Of a stretch of DNA of 64,000 nucleotides, positions 52,698 through 61,634 are shown in pieces. Under the pieces are notes generated by a model. It did not search any database. It had not been told where the DNA came from and saw nothing but the letters and a program-made list of their open reading frames with translations. Both the position numbers and the translations under genes were made by a program. Within the stretch, counting starts at the first letter, position 1, and every line of letters starts with the position of its first letter. This DNA is from Sinomonas humi (GTDB lineage: Bacteria; Actinomycetota; Actinomycetes; Actinomycetales; Micrococcaceae). The DNA is taken from NCBI RefSeq assembly GCF_000802235.1, contig NZ_JTDL01000144.1, positions 62,001-126,000 of the forward strand, given 5' to 3'.

Positions 52698-52799
52698 TTT
52701 CGGGTACAGATAATTCCCATCTACGGAGTTTCGGGTACGGATAAACCCCTCCACCGAAATCTCGGGTACATATAATCGCTTGACGGAGTTTCGGGTCAG
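52698..52799 (+). repeat. Repeat family D: four units of about 31 bases
   Basis: T(T/C)TCGGGT(A/C) starts at 52698, 52729, 52760 and 52789 (periods 31, 31, 29), three with GGGTAC followed by A/T-rich sequence. Downstream of the small membrane gene in its sense direction. Also found after mfd at 53921. It fills most of the 310-base gap before the AbiEi-like gene. Confidence 0.8.
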
Positions 52800-52833
52800 A
52801 AAGCCCGGTCGGCAATGGTCGGCCGGGCTTTCT
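52798..52833 (+). terminator. Hairpin terminator at the end of family D array
   Basis: AGAAAGCCCGG / CCGGGCTTTCT, 11-base stem, 14-base loop, followed by CGTTCCTC. Terminates the deoC transcript. Confidence 0.7.
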
Positions 52834-52958
52834 CGTTCCTCGACGTTACTATTCCTCCACAGGATGATTGTTCCTCCACAGTAGGTTCGCGTACCCGAGA
52901 TAGCGGGCCTGTGGACAACCGATGCCCATTGCATCGGGAGTTATGTGTCAATGGGGCC

Positions 52959-53915
52959 ATGGCACCTAACGAACCCCTGCCCGAGCACCTCCTACAAGCG
53001 TCATTCACCGTCGAGGAGGCCGTTCGGCTCGGCGTTAGCCAAAGGCGACTGCGAGAGTCGGACCTCATCCGACCGAGTCGCGGTATTCGGGTACCGGAGC
53101 TTGCCCGCCAAAGCTTGCTCGAGCGCGCGCGGCCATACACCGCGCTTCACGACACCACCACCCTGAGCCATCTGAGCGCCGCGATGGTGCATGGCATTCC
53201 CCTCCCGGCTTGGGCACAAGACCCGTCGCTCCTCGATCTTTCCCGAACCGCATTGGCTATACCGGAGAGCAAGGAGCGTCTGGGGCAGCCCCGTAGGCCG
53301 GAAGTTCGCGGTCACCGACTCCGGCTCAAGGACGATGAGGTGACACTCATTTCCGGTACGCGGGTCGCGACCCCCGCACGCACTTGGCTCGACCTCTGTG
53401 GGATGCCGCAGCTCACCATGGATGACGTTATCGCCGCCGGCGAATACTTGGTCTCAGAGCACGAACGGACCTTTCACCCGAGAACCGCAGTGGTCAAGCT
53501 CCCGGATCTTCGCTCGTTTGTCGAGAGCCGCCACCGTGTGGTGGGTCTCGGCCGCGCGCGCATTGCGCTGGACCTCCTCGCAGTGGGGGTCGACTCGCCG
53601 CGGGAATCCCATCTTCGCCAAATTCTGGAGCGCGCCGGTCTCCCTCGCTTCATCCCCAATTGTCCGGTCGTTGATCCTTGGGGAGGGACAGTATGGATCG
53701 ACCTGGGGAACGTCGAATACCGCACTGGCCTCGAATACGAAGGGGAGCATCACACGACTCCCGAACAAATGGCAATGGACGCATGGCGGGATAGGCGAAC
53801 CAGAGCATCGGGCTGGAATCAGGTCAAGATCACCAAGCACGATATGGCCAGGGGTGAGCCCTACATCGTGAAGCTCGTCGTCACTGCGCTCCGAGACCAC
53901 GGGTATCGAGGATGA
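52959..53915 (+). CDS. AbiEi-like / nuclease-fold protein
   Basis: 318 residues. N-terminal winged helix (LLQASFTVEEAVRLGVSQRRLRESDLIRPSRGIRVP) of the type IV toxin-antitoxin AbiEi antitoxin type, then a middle region and a C-terminal PD-(D/E)xK/Vsr-like part: ESHLRQILERAGLP, WIDLGNVEYRTGLEYEGEHH, RTRASGW. E, D and E-x-E positions could form a nuclease site. No AbiEii-like toxin gene is beside it, so it is an orphan. ATG 52959 chosen to match the domain start; no clear Shine-Dalgarno. Codons less GC-biased than neighbours. Function unknown. Confidence 0.7.
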   Translation: MAPNEPLPEHLLQASFTVEEAVRLGVSQRRLRESDLIRPSRGIRVPELARQSLLERARPYTALHDTTTLSHLSAAMVHGIPLPAWAQDPSLLDLSRTALAIPESKERLGQPRRPEVRGHRLRLKDDEVTLISGTRVATPARTWLDLCGMPQLTMDDVIAAGEYLVSEHERTFHPRTAVVKLPDLRSFVESRHRVVGLGRARIALDLLAVGVDSPRESHLRQILERAGLPRFIPNCPVVDPWGGTVWIDLGNVEYRTGLEYEGEHHTTPEQMAMDAWRDRRTRASGWNQVKITKHDMARGEPYIVKLVVTALRDHGYRG

Positions 53916-53920
53916 TTTCC

Positions 53921-54025
53921 CGTACCCGAAACGGCCAGCAGCGCAAGTTCGCGTACCCGAAACGACCAGCAGCGCAAGTTCGCGTACCCGAAACGACCAG
54001 GAGCGCAAGTTGGCGTACCCGAAAC
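53921..54025 (-). repeat. Repeat family D: four 31-base units
   Basis: CGTACCCGAAAC at 53921, 53952, 53983 and 54014 (period exactly 31); on the minus strand GTTTCGGGTACG, just after the mfd stop and in its sense direction. Same core as 52698-52799. Confidence 0.9.
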
Positions 54026-54027
54026 GG

Positions 54028-57000
54028 TCAGTCGGTGAAGATAGCCGTCACCACCTGATCGGCCCAGTCGAGGATCTCCTTGTCCTGCAGGTCGCGCCCA
54101 CCGATCGGCGCGGTCTTGGGCTTCGGCACCAGGACTGCGCTGAGCGCCGGCTTGTACTGCGCCCCCTTGTACATGCGCGTGAGCCGCATCTGCTTCGACT
54201 CCGGCAGGTCAGCGGGCGCGAACCGCATCATATTCCCCTGGAGCGCGACGTCGGTGAGTCCGGCCGCGCGGGCCCGCACCCGGAAGCGGGCGACGGCGGC
54301 GAGGTTCTCCACGGGCGCGGGGGGCTCGCCGTAGCGGTCAGTCAGCTCGTCCATGACCTCGGCGATGGCGGCGTCGTCGTTCGCGGCGGCCAGCTTGCGG
54401 TACGCTTCGAGCCGCAGCCGCTCCCCCGGCACGTAGTCGTGCGGAAGGTGCGCGTTGACGGGCAGCTCGATCTTCATCTCGGCAGTCTTCTCCTCGGACT
54501 CTCCGCGGAAGTCCGCCACCGCCTCCCCGACGAGCCGGATGTAGAGGTCGAACCCGACGCCTGCAATGTGCCCGGACTGTTCGCCGCCGAGGAGGTTGCC
54601 GGCGCCGCGGATCTCGAGGTCCTTCATGGCGAGCTGCATGCCGGCACCGAGCTCGTTGTGCGCCGCGACGGCCTTGAGTCGCTCGAGCGCGACCTCGCCG
54701 AGAGGCTTCTCCGAGGGGTACAGGAAATACGCGTAGGCGCGTTCGCGGCCACGGCCCACGCGCCCACGGAGCTGGTGGAGCTGCGAGAGCCCGTAGGAGT
54801 CTGCCCGGTCCACGATGAGCGTGTTCGCGTTGGAGATGTCGAGACCAGTCTCGATGATCGTCGTGCATACCAGGACGTCGAAGCGCTTCTCCCAGAAGTC
54901 CACGATGATCTGCTCGAGGCGCCCCTCGGACATCTGGCCGTGCGCGACCTCGACCCGAGCCTCGGGGACGAGCTCCCGCACAGCCGCCGCCGTCTTCTCA
55001 ATCGAGGAAACGCGGTTGTGCACGAAGAACACCTGGCCCTCGCGCATGAGCTCGCGGCGGATGGCGGCCGAGACCTGCTTGTCCGTGTACGGGCCCACAT
55101 AGGTCAGGACGGGGTGGCGCTCCTCGGGCGGCGTCGCGAGCGTCGACGTCTCGCGGATCCCGGTGAGGGACATCTCGAGTGTGCGCGGGATCGGCGTGGC
55201 GGACATCGCGAGCACGTCCACGTTCGTGCGCATCTTCTTGAGCGCTTCCTTGTGTTCGACGCCGAAGCGCTGCTCCTCGTCCACGATCACGAGGCCGAGG
55301 TCCTTGAACTCGACCTCCTTCGAGAGCAACCGATGCGTGCCGATCACAACGTCCACGGTCCCGCTCTTGAGCCCCTCGACGGTCTCCTTCGCCTCGGCCC
55401 CGGTCTGGAACCGGCTCAGCGGCCGGACACGCAGGGGGAATCCGGAGAAGCGCTCGGAGAACGTCTCGTGATGCTGCTGGGCGAGCAGCGTGGTCGGCAC
55501 GAGCACTGCCACCTGCTTGCCGTCTTGGACGGCCTTGAACGCGGCGCGGACAGCGATCTCGGTCTTGCCATAGCCGACGTCGCCGGAGACGAGGCGGTCC
55601 ATGGGGATGTCCCGCTCCATGTCTGCCTTGACCTCGTTGATGGTCGTGAGCTGATCCGGCGTCTCGATGTACGGGAATGCTTCTTCGAGCTCGCGCTGCC
55701 ACGGAGTATCGGGCCCGAAGGCGTGCCCCCGAGAGGCCATGCGCGCGGAATACAGGCGGATGAGCTCCCCGGCGATCTCCTTGACGGCCTTCTTCGCCTT
55801 GGACTTGGTCGCCGCCCAGTCCGCCCCGCCCATCTTCGACAGGGTCGGCGCGTCTCCCCCGACATAGCGGGTCACCTGATCGAGCTGGTCCGTGGGCACG
55901 AAGAGCCGATCGCCCGGGGCGCCGCGCTTCGCTGGTGCGTACTCGAGGACGAGGTACTCGCGGGTCGCGTCACTCGCCGATCCGACCCGGCGCTGCACGA
56001 GCTCGACGAACTTCCCGATGCCGTGCTGCTCGTGCACCACGAAGTCGCCCGCGTGGAGTTGGAGGGGGTCGACGGCGTTGCGTCGGCGCGAGGGCATCTT
56101 GCGCATGTCACGGGTTCCGGCGGCGCTTGCGCGCCCGAGGAGGTCCGCTTCGGTGAGCAGCGCGAGTTTGAGGCCGTCGAGGACGAAGCCCTTGCCCGCC
56201 GTCGCCGTCGTGATCTCGATGATGCCCGGCTCGGGCTCGCGGGCGAGGCCCTCGACTCTGCTGCACGGAATGCCGGCGTCGTGGAAGAGTTCCGCGAGCC
56301 GCTGGGCGGGCCCGGGACCGTCAGTCGCGACGACGATGCGCCACTGGTCCGCGACCCGGGATCCGATGAACTCGGTCATCTCGGCAACGTCGCCGCGGTA
56401 CCCCCGCGGCTCGCGCGCGGCGATCGAGAGGACGTCGACGTCGAGCACCGTCTCCTCGTCAACACCGAGCGAGGTGACCGACCACCAGGAGATCGAGCGG
56501 GCGACAGCGGCGGCACGGGTATCCGCGAGCGAGGCGAAGCTCGCGTCCTCGAGGCGTCCTATGTGCTCACCCGGGTCCTGACCCGCCCCTGCGGCGACGC
56601 TCAGATCGAGCGGCGCCGCCCCGCCGTCGGACGCGGTGGCCCACGCCGCGGCGAGGAACTCGTCGTTGGTCGCGGCAAGGTCGTGCGCGCGCGTGCGGAC
56701 CTTCTCCGGCTCAAGGAGGAGCGCGACCGAGCCCTCGGGCAGCTCCTCGACGAACGGGACCATCGCGTCGACCAGAAGCGGGGCCAAGGACTCCATGCCC
56801 TCGACCGCGATGCCGCCCGCAATCTTCTCGAGCATGTCCTCGGCGGCCGGAAGATGACCCTTGAGCCGCGCCGCGCGGCTCATGACGGACGGCGTGATGA
56901 GCAGCTCGCGGCAGGGCGCGGCAAACAGCACGGTCGGGTGGTGCACGTGCGGTCCGGTGAGCGAGCGCTGGTCCGCGACGGCGAACCAGCGCATCTGCTC

Positions 57001-57735
57001 TACCTCGTCACCGAAGAACTCGATCCGGACGGGATGGTCCTCTGTGGGCGGGAAGACGTCGATGATCCCGCCGCGGACCGCGAACTCGCCGCGGCGGGTC
57101 ACCATGTCGACCCGCGCGTAGGCGGCGGCCGCGAGCGCGCGGACGACGCCGTCGAACGGCTTGTCCTGCCCGACCGCAAGGGACACTGGGGCCAGCTCGC
57201 CGAGGCCCGCGACGAGCGGCTGGAGCACGGCGCGGACGGGGGCGACGACGACGCGAAGCGGCTTGGGTGCCGACCCCACCGAAACCTGCCCTTCGGACTC
57301 GGGATGCGCCAGCCGGCGGAGCACAGAGAGGCGGCGTCCGACCGTATCGGAACGCGGCGAAAGGCGTTCGTGGGGAAGGGTCTCCCAGCTCGGGAAGAGC
57401 GCGACCGTGCCGGGCGCGACATAGGCACCAAGCGCGTCGACGAGGTCCTCGGCTTCGCGCTCGGTGGCAGTCACGGCGAGCAGGACGCCCTCGCCCTCCG
57501 GCATACTGTCGAGGATCTCGGCAATGATCACCGGCCGCATCCCGGCAGGGGCGGCGACCTGGAGGTCTTGGCTTCGCCGCTCCGCGGGCTTCGACGCGTA
57601 GTCGCGAAGCCGGACCACGGTGGGATCGGCCGCGAGCGCACGCCGGAGCCCCTCGAGCGACGCCGGACGCAGAACGTCGAGCGAGCTCGACCGCGTCTCG
57701 TCTGAGGACCCGGAGCGCACGACGTCTGAAGACAC
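54028..57735 (-). CDS. mfd: Transcription-repair coupling factor
   Basis: 1235 residues. Removes RNA polymerase stalled at lesions and recruits UvrABC. Domain order: N-terminal UvrB-like module (YVAPGTVALFPSWETLPHERLSPRSDTVGRR), RNA-polymerase interaction domain (DFVVHEQHGIGKFVEL), RecG-like helicase motor with Walker A GDVGYGKTE, DEEQRFG box, SATPIPRTL, and motif QLRGRVGRG, then the C-terminal TRCF domain. GTG 57735 with GGAGG 7 bases upstream is used; the frame continues upstream but crosses the divergent vanZ-like gene. Convergent with the AbiEi-like gene. Confidence 0.97.
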   Translation of the reverse strand: MSSDVVRSGSSDETRSSSLDVLRPASLEGLRRALAADPTVVRLRDYASKPAERRSQDLQVAAPAGMRPVIIAEILDSMPEGEGVLLAVTATEREAEDLVDALGAYVAPGTVALFPSWETLPHERLSPRSDTVGRRLSVLRRLAHPESEGQVSVGSAPKPLRVVVAPVRAVLQPLVAGLGELAPVSLAVGQDKPFDGVVRALAAAAYARVDMVTRRGEFAVRGGIIDVFPPTEDHPVRIEFFGDEVEQMRWFAVADQRSLTGPHVHHPTVLFAAPCRELLITPSVMSRAARLKGHLPAAEDMLEKIAGGIAVEGMESLAPLLVDAMVPFVEELPEGSVALLLEPEKVRTRAHDLAATNDEFLAAAWATASDGGAAPLDLSVAAGAGQDPGEHIGRLEDASFASLADTRAAAVARSISWWSVTSLGVDEETVLDVDVLSIAAREPRGYRGDVAEMTEFIGSRVADQWRIVVATDGPGPAQRLAELFHDAGIPCSRVEGLAREPEPGIIEITTATAGKGFVLDGLKLALLTEADLLGRASAAGTRDMRKMPSRRRNAVDPLQLHAGDFVVHEQHGIGKFVELVQRRVGSASDATREYLVLEYAPAKRGAPGDRLFVPTDQLDQVTRYVGGDAPTLSKMGGADWAATKSKAKKAVKEIAGELIRLYSARMASRGHAFGPDTPWQRELEEAFPYIETPDQLTTINEVKADMERDIPMDRLVSGDVGYGKTEIAVRAAFKAVQDGKQVAVLVPTTLLAQQHHETFSERFSGFPLRVRPLSRFQTGAEAKETVEGLKSGTVDVVIGTHRLLSKEVEFKDLGLVIVDEEQRFGVEHKEALKKMRTNVDVLAMSATPIPRTLEMSLTGIRETSTLATPPEERHPVLTYVGPYTDKQVSAAIRRELMREGQVFFVHNRVSSIEKTAAAVRELVPEARVEVAHGQMSEGRLEQIIVDFWEKRFDVLVCTTIIETGLDISNANTLIVDRADSYGLSQLHQLRGRVGRGRERAYAYFLYPSEKPLGEVALERLKAVAAHNELGAGMQLAMKDLEIRGAGNLLGGEQSGHIAGVGFDLYIRLVGEAVADFRGESEEKTAEMKIELPVNAHLPHDYVPGERLRLEAYRKLAAANDDAAIAEVMDELTDRYGEPPAPVENLAAVARFRVRARAAGLTDVALQGNMMRFAPADLPESKQMRLTRMYKGAQYKPALSAVLVPKPKTAPIGGRDLQDKEILDWADQVVTAIFTD

Positions 57736-57779
57736 AGAGAACCTCCAAGGGGCAACACAGAAACCCGGAACTGAGGAGC

Positions 57780-57811
57780 AGCCCGGGGATGTGTTAAGCC
57801 TACCCCGGGCT
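57780..57811. promoter_or_regulatory. Inverted repeat in the mfd / vanZ-like divergent gap
   Basis: AGCCCGGGG / CCCCGGGCT, 9-base arms around 14 bases, between the two promoters. Operator or hairpin. Confidence 0.4.
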
Positions 57812-57819
57812 CGGACGCC

Positions 57820-57825
57820 TAGGAT
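57820..57825 (+). promoter_or_regulatory. -10 box for leaderless vanZ-like gene
   Basis: TAGGAT, 6 bases (GGGCCA) before ATG 57832. Confidence 0.5.
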
Positions 57826-57831
57826 GGGCCA

Positions 57832-58290
57832 ATGGACGCCCCCTCCGCCACTTCCCGTGATTCGCCGCGGGCAGGCTCGACCCGCCGCATCGCGCTGCGG
57901 GTCTTCGGCGGAGCGTATCTCGCGTTCGTCGCCGGCGTCGTGTTCTGGCCGACGCCGGTCGACCGACCTGCCGCAGGAACCCTTGCACATATGTTCGTTT
58001 GGCTGCACCGGCACGGCGTTCCCCTATGGTTCGGCTACAACCTCTTCGAGTGGCTCGCGAACGTCGCGTTCTTCATTCCGTTCGGCGTTCTCGCCGTCCT
58101 GTTCGGTTCCCGCGTGCGGTGGGCCGTCGTCGCGGCATGTTCCGTCTCGACCGCCGTCGAGCTCTCGCAATGGCTCTTCCTCCCGCAGCGGACGGGCTCG
58201 GTGTTGGACGTTCTCGCAAACACGAGCGGTGCCTTCATAGGGGCGGCGCTAGCTGCTCTCTGGACCCGGAGGCGGCGCCGCGCCCTCTAG
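57832..58290 (+). CDS. VanZ-like membrane protein
   Basis: 152 residues, four membrane segments (about 24-40, 66-84, 92-108, 125-141). VanZ hallmarks: YNLFEWLANVAFFIPFGVLAVL, STAVELSQWLFLPQRTGSVLDVLANTSGAFIGA. Family members affect teicoplanin and other lipoglycopeptide susceptibility, but most chromosomal homologues have no known role. Leaderless by TAGGAT 6 bases upstream. Divergent from mfd. Confidence 0.88.
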   Translation: MDAPSATSRDSPRAGSTRRIALRVFGGAYLAFVAGVVFWPTPVDRPAAGTLAHMFVWLHRHGVPLWFGYNLFEWLANVAFFIPFGVLAVLFGSRVRWAVVAACSVSTAVELSQWLFLPQRTGSVLDVLANTSGAFIGAALAALWTRRRRRAL

Positions 58291-58349
58291 GATGGTCTGG
58301 GCGCCCATCCCCTAGGGGCGTCTGAGCCCAGGCAGATTGGAAGGACTCC

Positions 58350-58853
58350 ATGGCCCTCGAAGCCACCACCACCTTGAACTACCCGGTCGAGCAGGTTGTC
58401 GCGGTCTTCGCCGACGAGGCGTTCCAGCGTCACGTGAGCGAGCTCGTCGGCGGCAAGCTCGAGTCGATCACGGTCGACGGCGATACCGCGGCCGCGTTCA
58501 CCGCGACGATCGTCCGCCAGGTCCCGACCGGGCGCCTCCCCGAGCTCGCGAGGAAGTTCGTCGGCGAATACGTCACCGTCACGCAGGTCGAGACGTGGGG
58601 CGCCCCCGAATCGGACAGCTCTCGCCAGGCCAACATCACCGTCAAGGTCGCCGGCGCGCCCGTCGAGGCCACCGCCGCGCAGCGCCTCGTCGCCGAGGGT
58701 TCCAGCACGCGCATCGAGCTCTCCGGAGCGGTCACGAGCTCGGTGCCCCTTCTGGGCGGCAAGATCGCCCAGGCCGCCGAACCGTTCGTAGGCAAGGCGC
58801 TCAACATCGAGGCCACGCAGGCTGCCGCCTGGCTCGCGGGCGAGATCGTCTGA
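58350..58853 (+). CDS. DUF2505 family protein (SRPBCC-like fold)
   Basis: 167 residues. Start ALEATTTLNYPVEQVVAVFADEAFQRHV and the strand-rich middle match DUF2505, an actinobacterial START/SRPBCC-like ligand-binding family without known function. GGAAGGA precedes the ATG. Stop overlaps the next start (TGATG), so the two are coupled. Confidence 0.82.
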   Translation: MALEATTTLNYPVEQVVAVFADEAFQRHVSELVGGKLESITVDGDTAAAFTATIVRQVPTGRLPELARKFVGEYVTVTQVETWGAPESDSSRQANITVKVAGAPVEATAAQRLVAEGSSTRIELSGAVTSSVPLLGGKIAQAAEPFVGKALNIEATQAAAWLAGEIV

Positions 58854-59074
58854 TGCAACTGCCCGCAGCCCTCGCCTGGCTCCTCATCGTCGCTGGCGTC
58901 TGGAGCATCGTCGTGTGGCCGCAGTTCCTGCGCCGGGTCATGAAGGATCCGCGGGCCCGCGACGAATCGGGGCGCGCCACGCGTTTCCTCACCGTCCACA
59001 TGTACTTGGTCGCGATCTCGGTGACTCTCGGTGTTGCCGTCGCGGTGGTGGGCGTGAGGACGCTGTTCGTGTAG
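58853..59074 (+). CDS. SCO4848-like small membrane protein
   Basis: 73 residues with two hydrophobic helices (about 5-23 and 49-70) and between them FLRRVMKDPRARDESGRATRFLTVH, the pattern of the actinobacterial SCO4848 family. Coupled to the DUF2505 gene by a one-base overlap. Function unknown. Confidence 0.8.
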   Translation: MQLPAALAWLLIVAGVWSIVVWPQFLRRVMKDPRARDESGRATRFLTVHMYLVAISVTLGVAVAVVGVRTLFV

Positions 59075-59098
59075 GGCAAGGTTCGTGTAGGACTTTCT

Positions 59099-59150
59099 CC
59101 ATGGACCGCTCCGCAGCCGCCACTCGCGCCGGCTGCGGAGCGGTCCATGG
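59099..59150 (+). terminator. 21-base-stem hairpin before nhaA
   Basis: CCATGGACCGCTCCGCAGCC plus one more pair against GGCTGCGGAGCGGTCCATGG, perfect, with a 10-base loop (59120-59129). It separates the DUF2505/SCO4848 unit from nhaA. Confidence 0.75.
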
Positions 59151-59173
59151 GTACGATGGTCTGGGTGTGCCGG

Positions 59174-59206
59174 GAAGTCTGGTCGGCGAACAACTCGACC
59201 GACTTC
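59174..59206 (+). promoter_or_regulatory. Leader hairpin upstream of nhaA
   Basis: GAAGTC-T-GGTCG / CGACC-GACTTC, 11 pairs with one bulged T and a 10-base loop, ending 9 bases before the AGGAGG site of nhaA. Could influence translation of the antiporter. Confidence 0.4.
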
Positions 59207-59222
59207 ACACACAGGAGGCCTC

Positions 59223-60566
59223 ATGGTCCCCCGCTGGCGCACGCCCACGCCGAACATCCGCCTTCACAGCCTGGCCCGAGGCAGTTTCTCCGAGTATCGC
59301 CGGATCACTGAAGTCCTCCGCAAGGAGACCGTAGGCGGTGCCCTGCTCTTGGCTGCGACCGTCGTCGCGCTCCTCTGGGCCAACTCGCCATGGTCGGCCG
59401 GCTACTTCGGGTTACGAGACCTCCATTTGGGATTCGAGCCATGGCACCTCCGCCTGAGCCTCGGCGAGTGGGCCTCGGACGGCCTGCTCGCGATCTTCTT
59501 CTTCGTCGCTGGGCTTGAACTCAAGCGCGAGTTCGTCGCAGGCGATCTCCGCAGACCCGGAACCGCGATCGTCCCGGTCGTCGCCGCATGCGGGGGTGTC
59601 GCCCTCCCCGCCATCATCTTCACGCTCGTCAACGTGGCCGCCGGGCCAAGCGGCGGCGGGGACGCACTCCGCGGCTGGGCAGTTCCGACCGCGACGGACA
59701 TCGCCTTCGCCCTCGCCGTGCTCGCCGTCATCAACACGCACCTGCCCGCGGCGCTCAGAACATTCCTGCTCACGCTCGCGGTCGTCGACGATCTGATCGC
59801 CATCGCGATCATCGCGGTCTTCTACGCGAGCAGCCTCAACCCGGCCTTCCTCGGCCTCGCGATCCTGCCGCTCGCTGCGTTCACCTGGCTCGTTCAGCGG
59901 CGCGTGCGCTCGTGGTACCTCCTGCTTCCCCTCGCGCTCCTCACGTGGGCGCTCTTCCACGCCTCCGGCATCCACGCGACGGTCGCGGGAGTGCTCATGG
60001 GCTTCGCCGTCCCCGTAATCCGGAGCGAGAAGGCTGGGGGGCCCGATGCGGGACCGGGCCTCGCCGAACACTTCGAACACCGTTTCCGGCCGCTTTCTGC
60101 AGGCGTCGCGGTGCCCGTGTTCGCCTTCTTCTCCGCCGGGGTCCATGTGGGCGGCCCGGACGGAATCGGCTCCGCTCTCTCCGATCCCGTGGCCATCGGC
60201 ATCGTCCTCGCCCTCGTCGTGGGAAAGGCCGTCGGCGTGTTCGGCTCCACCTGGCTCGTCACCAAGAGTCGCCACGCCGAACTCGACTCCGACCTCGCGT
60301 GGGTCGACGTCTTCGGCCTCGCGCTCCTCGCAGGCGTGGGCTTCACAGTGTCGTTGCTCGTCGCGGGGCTCGCCTTCGGTGAGGGCACCCTGCGCGACGA
60401 GCATGCCAAGGTCGCCATCCTCGCGGGCTCGCTCGCCGCGGCGGTGCTTGCCGCCGTCGTCCTCAGAGCCCGCAACCGGCACTACCGGCGCCTCGCCGCA
60501 CTCGAAGCGGTCGACGCCGACGGCGACGGCGTGCCGGACGCCTTCGGGGTCGAAGACGTCCGGTAG
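59223..60566 (+). CDS. nhaA: Na+/H+ antiporter NhaA
   Basis: 447 residues. Electrogenic antiporter of the inner membrane. N-terminal [67 protein letters not shown] and the cation-binding Asp pair in [13 protein letters not shown]; the discontinuous helix 11 region has [23 protein letters not shown] 6 bases before ATG. The extreme C-terminus carries DADGDGVPD, a calcium-loop-like sequence not usual in NhaA. Confidence 0.96.
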   Translation: MVPRWRTPTPNIRLHSLARGSFSEYRRITEVLRKETVGGALLLAATVVALLWANSPWSAGYFGLRDLHLGFEPWHLRLSLGEWASDGLLAIFFFVAGLELKREFVAGDLRRPGTAIVPVVAACGGVALPAIIFTLVNVAAGPSGGGDALRGWAVPTATDIAFALAVLAVINTHLPAALRTFLLTLAVVDDLIAIAIIAVFYASSLNPAFLGLAILPLAAFTWLVQRRVRSWYLLLPLALLTWALFHASGIHATVAGVLMGFAVPVIRSEKAGGPDAGPGLAEHFEHRFRPLSAGVAVPVFAFFSAGVHVGGPDGIGSALSDPVAIGIVLALVVGKAVGVFGSTWLVTKSRHAELDSDLAWVDVFGLALLAGVGFTVSLLVAGLAFGEGTLRDEHAKVAILAGSLAAAVLAAVVLRARNRHYRRLAALEAVDADGDGVPDAFGVEDVR

Positions 60567-60607
60567 CCGTCGGAGGCAGCGCAATCAGGCTGGGTCACTG
60601 GCAGTTC

Positions 60608-60630
60608 AAGCCCGGTAGCAGCCCGGGCTT
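60608..60630. terminator. Terminator between convergent nhaA and surface protein genes
   Basis: AAGCCCGG-TAGCAGC-CCGGGCTT, 8-base stem and 7-base loop. Confidence 0.65.
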
Positions 60631-60638
60631 CCCTGGCT

Positions 60639-61604
60639 CTATGAGTGCCTTCCGCGCCGCCGTGCCGCGAGCTTCGGGGCGAACGCCCCCAGAACCATGA
60701 GCGCCCCCGAGGCGAAGAACGCGTTCGACGTCGTGTAGTCCGGTGCCGGGGCGCCCGCTGCCGTCTGCGCCGTAAGGCTCACCTCTGATGGAACCGAGGT
60801 GACTGGCAGGACTGCCTGCTCGGGCTGGACTGCCTGGAGGGGTTGGGCCTGCACGGGCTGGGCCTGCACGGGTTGGGCCTGCACCGAGCTGGGGCTGCTG
60901 CTCTGGCCTGCGCTGCCGGAGTTCGTGTTGCCCTGGCCAGTGTTGCCCTGGCCAGTATTGCTTTGGCCAGTGTTGCCCTGGCCAGTATTGCTTTGGCCGG
61001 GCGTCTCGCTTGTGACAGGCGCTGCGGACGAGCTGTCCGAGGGTGTATCGCTCGGGGACCCAGAACCCGTCGGGGTGGTCGGCGCCTGGGTCGTCGGATC
61101 AGCAGCCTGGGTCGTCGGATCAGCAACCGGAGTCGTCGGGTCAGCAACCTGGGTCGTCGGATCAGCAACCGGAGTCGTCGGATCAGCAGCCGGAGTCGTC
61201 GGATCAGAACTCGGAGTGGTCACCGGAGTGACGCTCGGCGTCGGGCTGGGCGTCGAGATGACGCAGCCCGCAGCGTAGATCGCCTGATTGGCCGTGGTCC
61301 AGTTCTGCGCGGCGACCGTGACGGTGCTCCCCTTGTCGACGTAGCTGAAGGCAGGGAAGATGTCGCCGGGGTACTTGCCCTGAGCATGGTAGGTGGCGAG
61401 GGAGCTCATCGCCACCTCCTGGTACTGATACGGGTGGGACTGCGATCTCGTCAGGTGGCAGACCCCCATCTTGTCGCTGCCGCTGTTCGATGACGGCGCG
61501 GCGAACGCCGGGCTTGTCGCGGCGCCCGCGACAAAGAAGGCGCTTGCCCCCACCGCGAAGATGCTGGTCAGATAACTCATTTTTCGGGTGCGAATCGGCG
61601 GCAT
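60639..61604 (-). CDS. Secreted repeat-rich surface protein
   Basis: 321 residues. Signal peptide (basic RTRK, hydrophobic core to about 30, AFAA end). A conserved-looking module of about 75 residues follows (VCHLTRSQSHPYQYQEVAMSS, ending YAAGCV), then three low-complexity blocks: six (A/V)DPTT(P/Q) repeats, five Q(S/G)NTGQ repeats and three QAQPV repeats. The end is a hydrophobic helix (about 291-309) plus RRRGRHS. No LPxTG precedes that helix; LPVTS occurs 50 residues earlier. AAAGGAGG before ATG 61604. The sortase gene lies 30 bases upstream in the same operon, so this may be its substrate. Confidence 0.78.
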   Translation of the reverse strand: MPPIRTRKMSYLTSIFAVGASAFFVAGAATSPAFAAPSSNSGSDKMGVCHLTRSQSHPYQYQEVAMSSLATYHAQGKYPGDIFPAFSYVDKGSTVTVAAQNWTTANQAIYAAGCVISTPSPTPSVTPVTTPSSDPTTPAADPTTPVADPTTQVADPTTPVADPTTQAADPTTQAPTTPTGSGSPSDTPSDSSSAAPVTSETPGQSNTGQGNTGQSNTGQGNTGQGNTNSGSAGQSSSPSSVQAQPVQAQPVQAQPLQAVQPEQAVLPVTSVPSEVSLTAQTAAGAPAPDYTTSNAFFASGALMVLGAFAPKLAARRRGRHS

Positions 61605-61634
61605 GGAAGACCGCCTCCTTTCAATCTCCGGGTT

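Noticed and set aside
54010-57705. 1231-residue open frame opposite mfd
   Set aside because: Shadow of mfd, which has all helicase motifs; the antisense product is a D/R/E/H-rich sequence without motifs.
60750-60850. LPVTS as an LPxTG sorting signal
   Set aside because: It is about 50 residues before the C-terminal helix and ends TS not TG; normal signals are directly before the helix.
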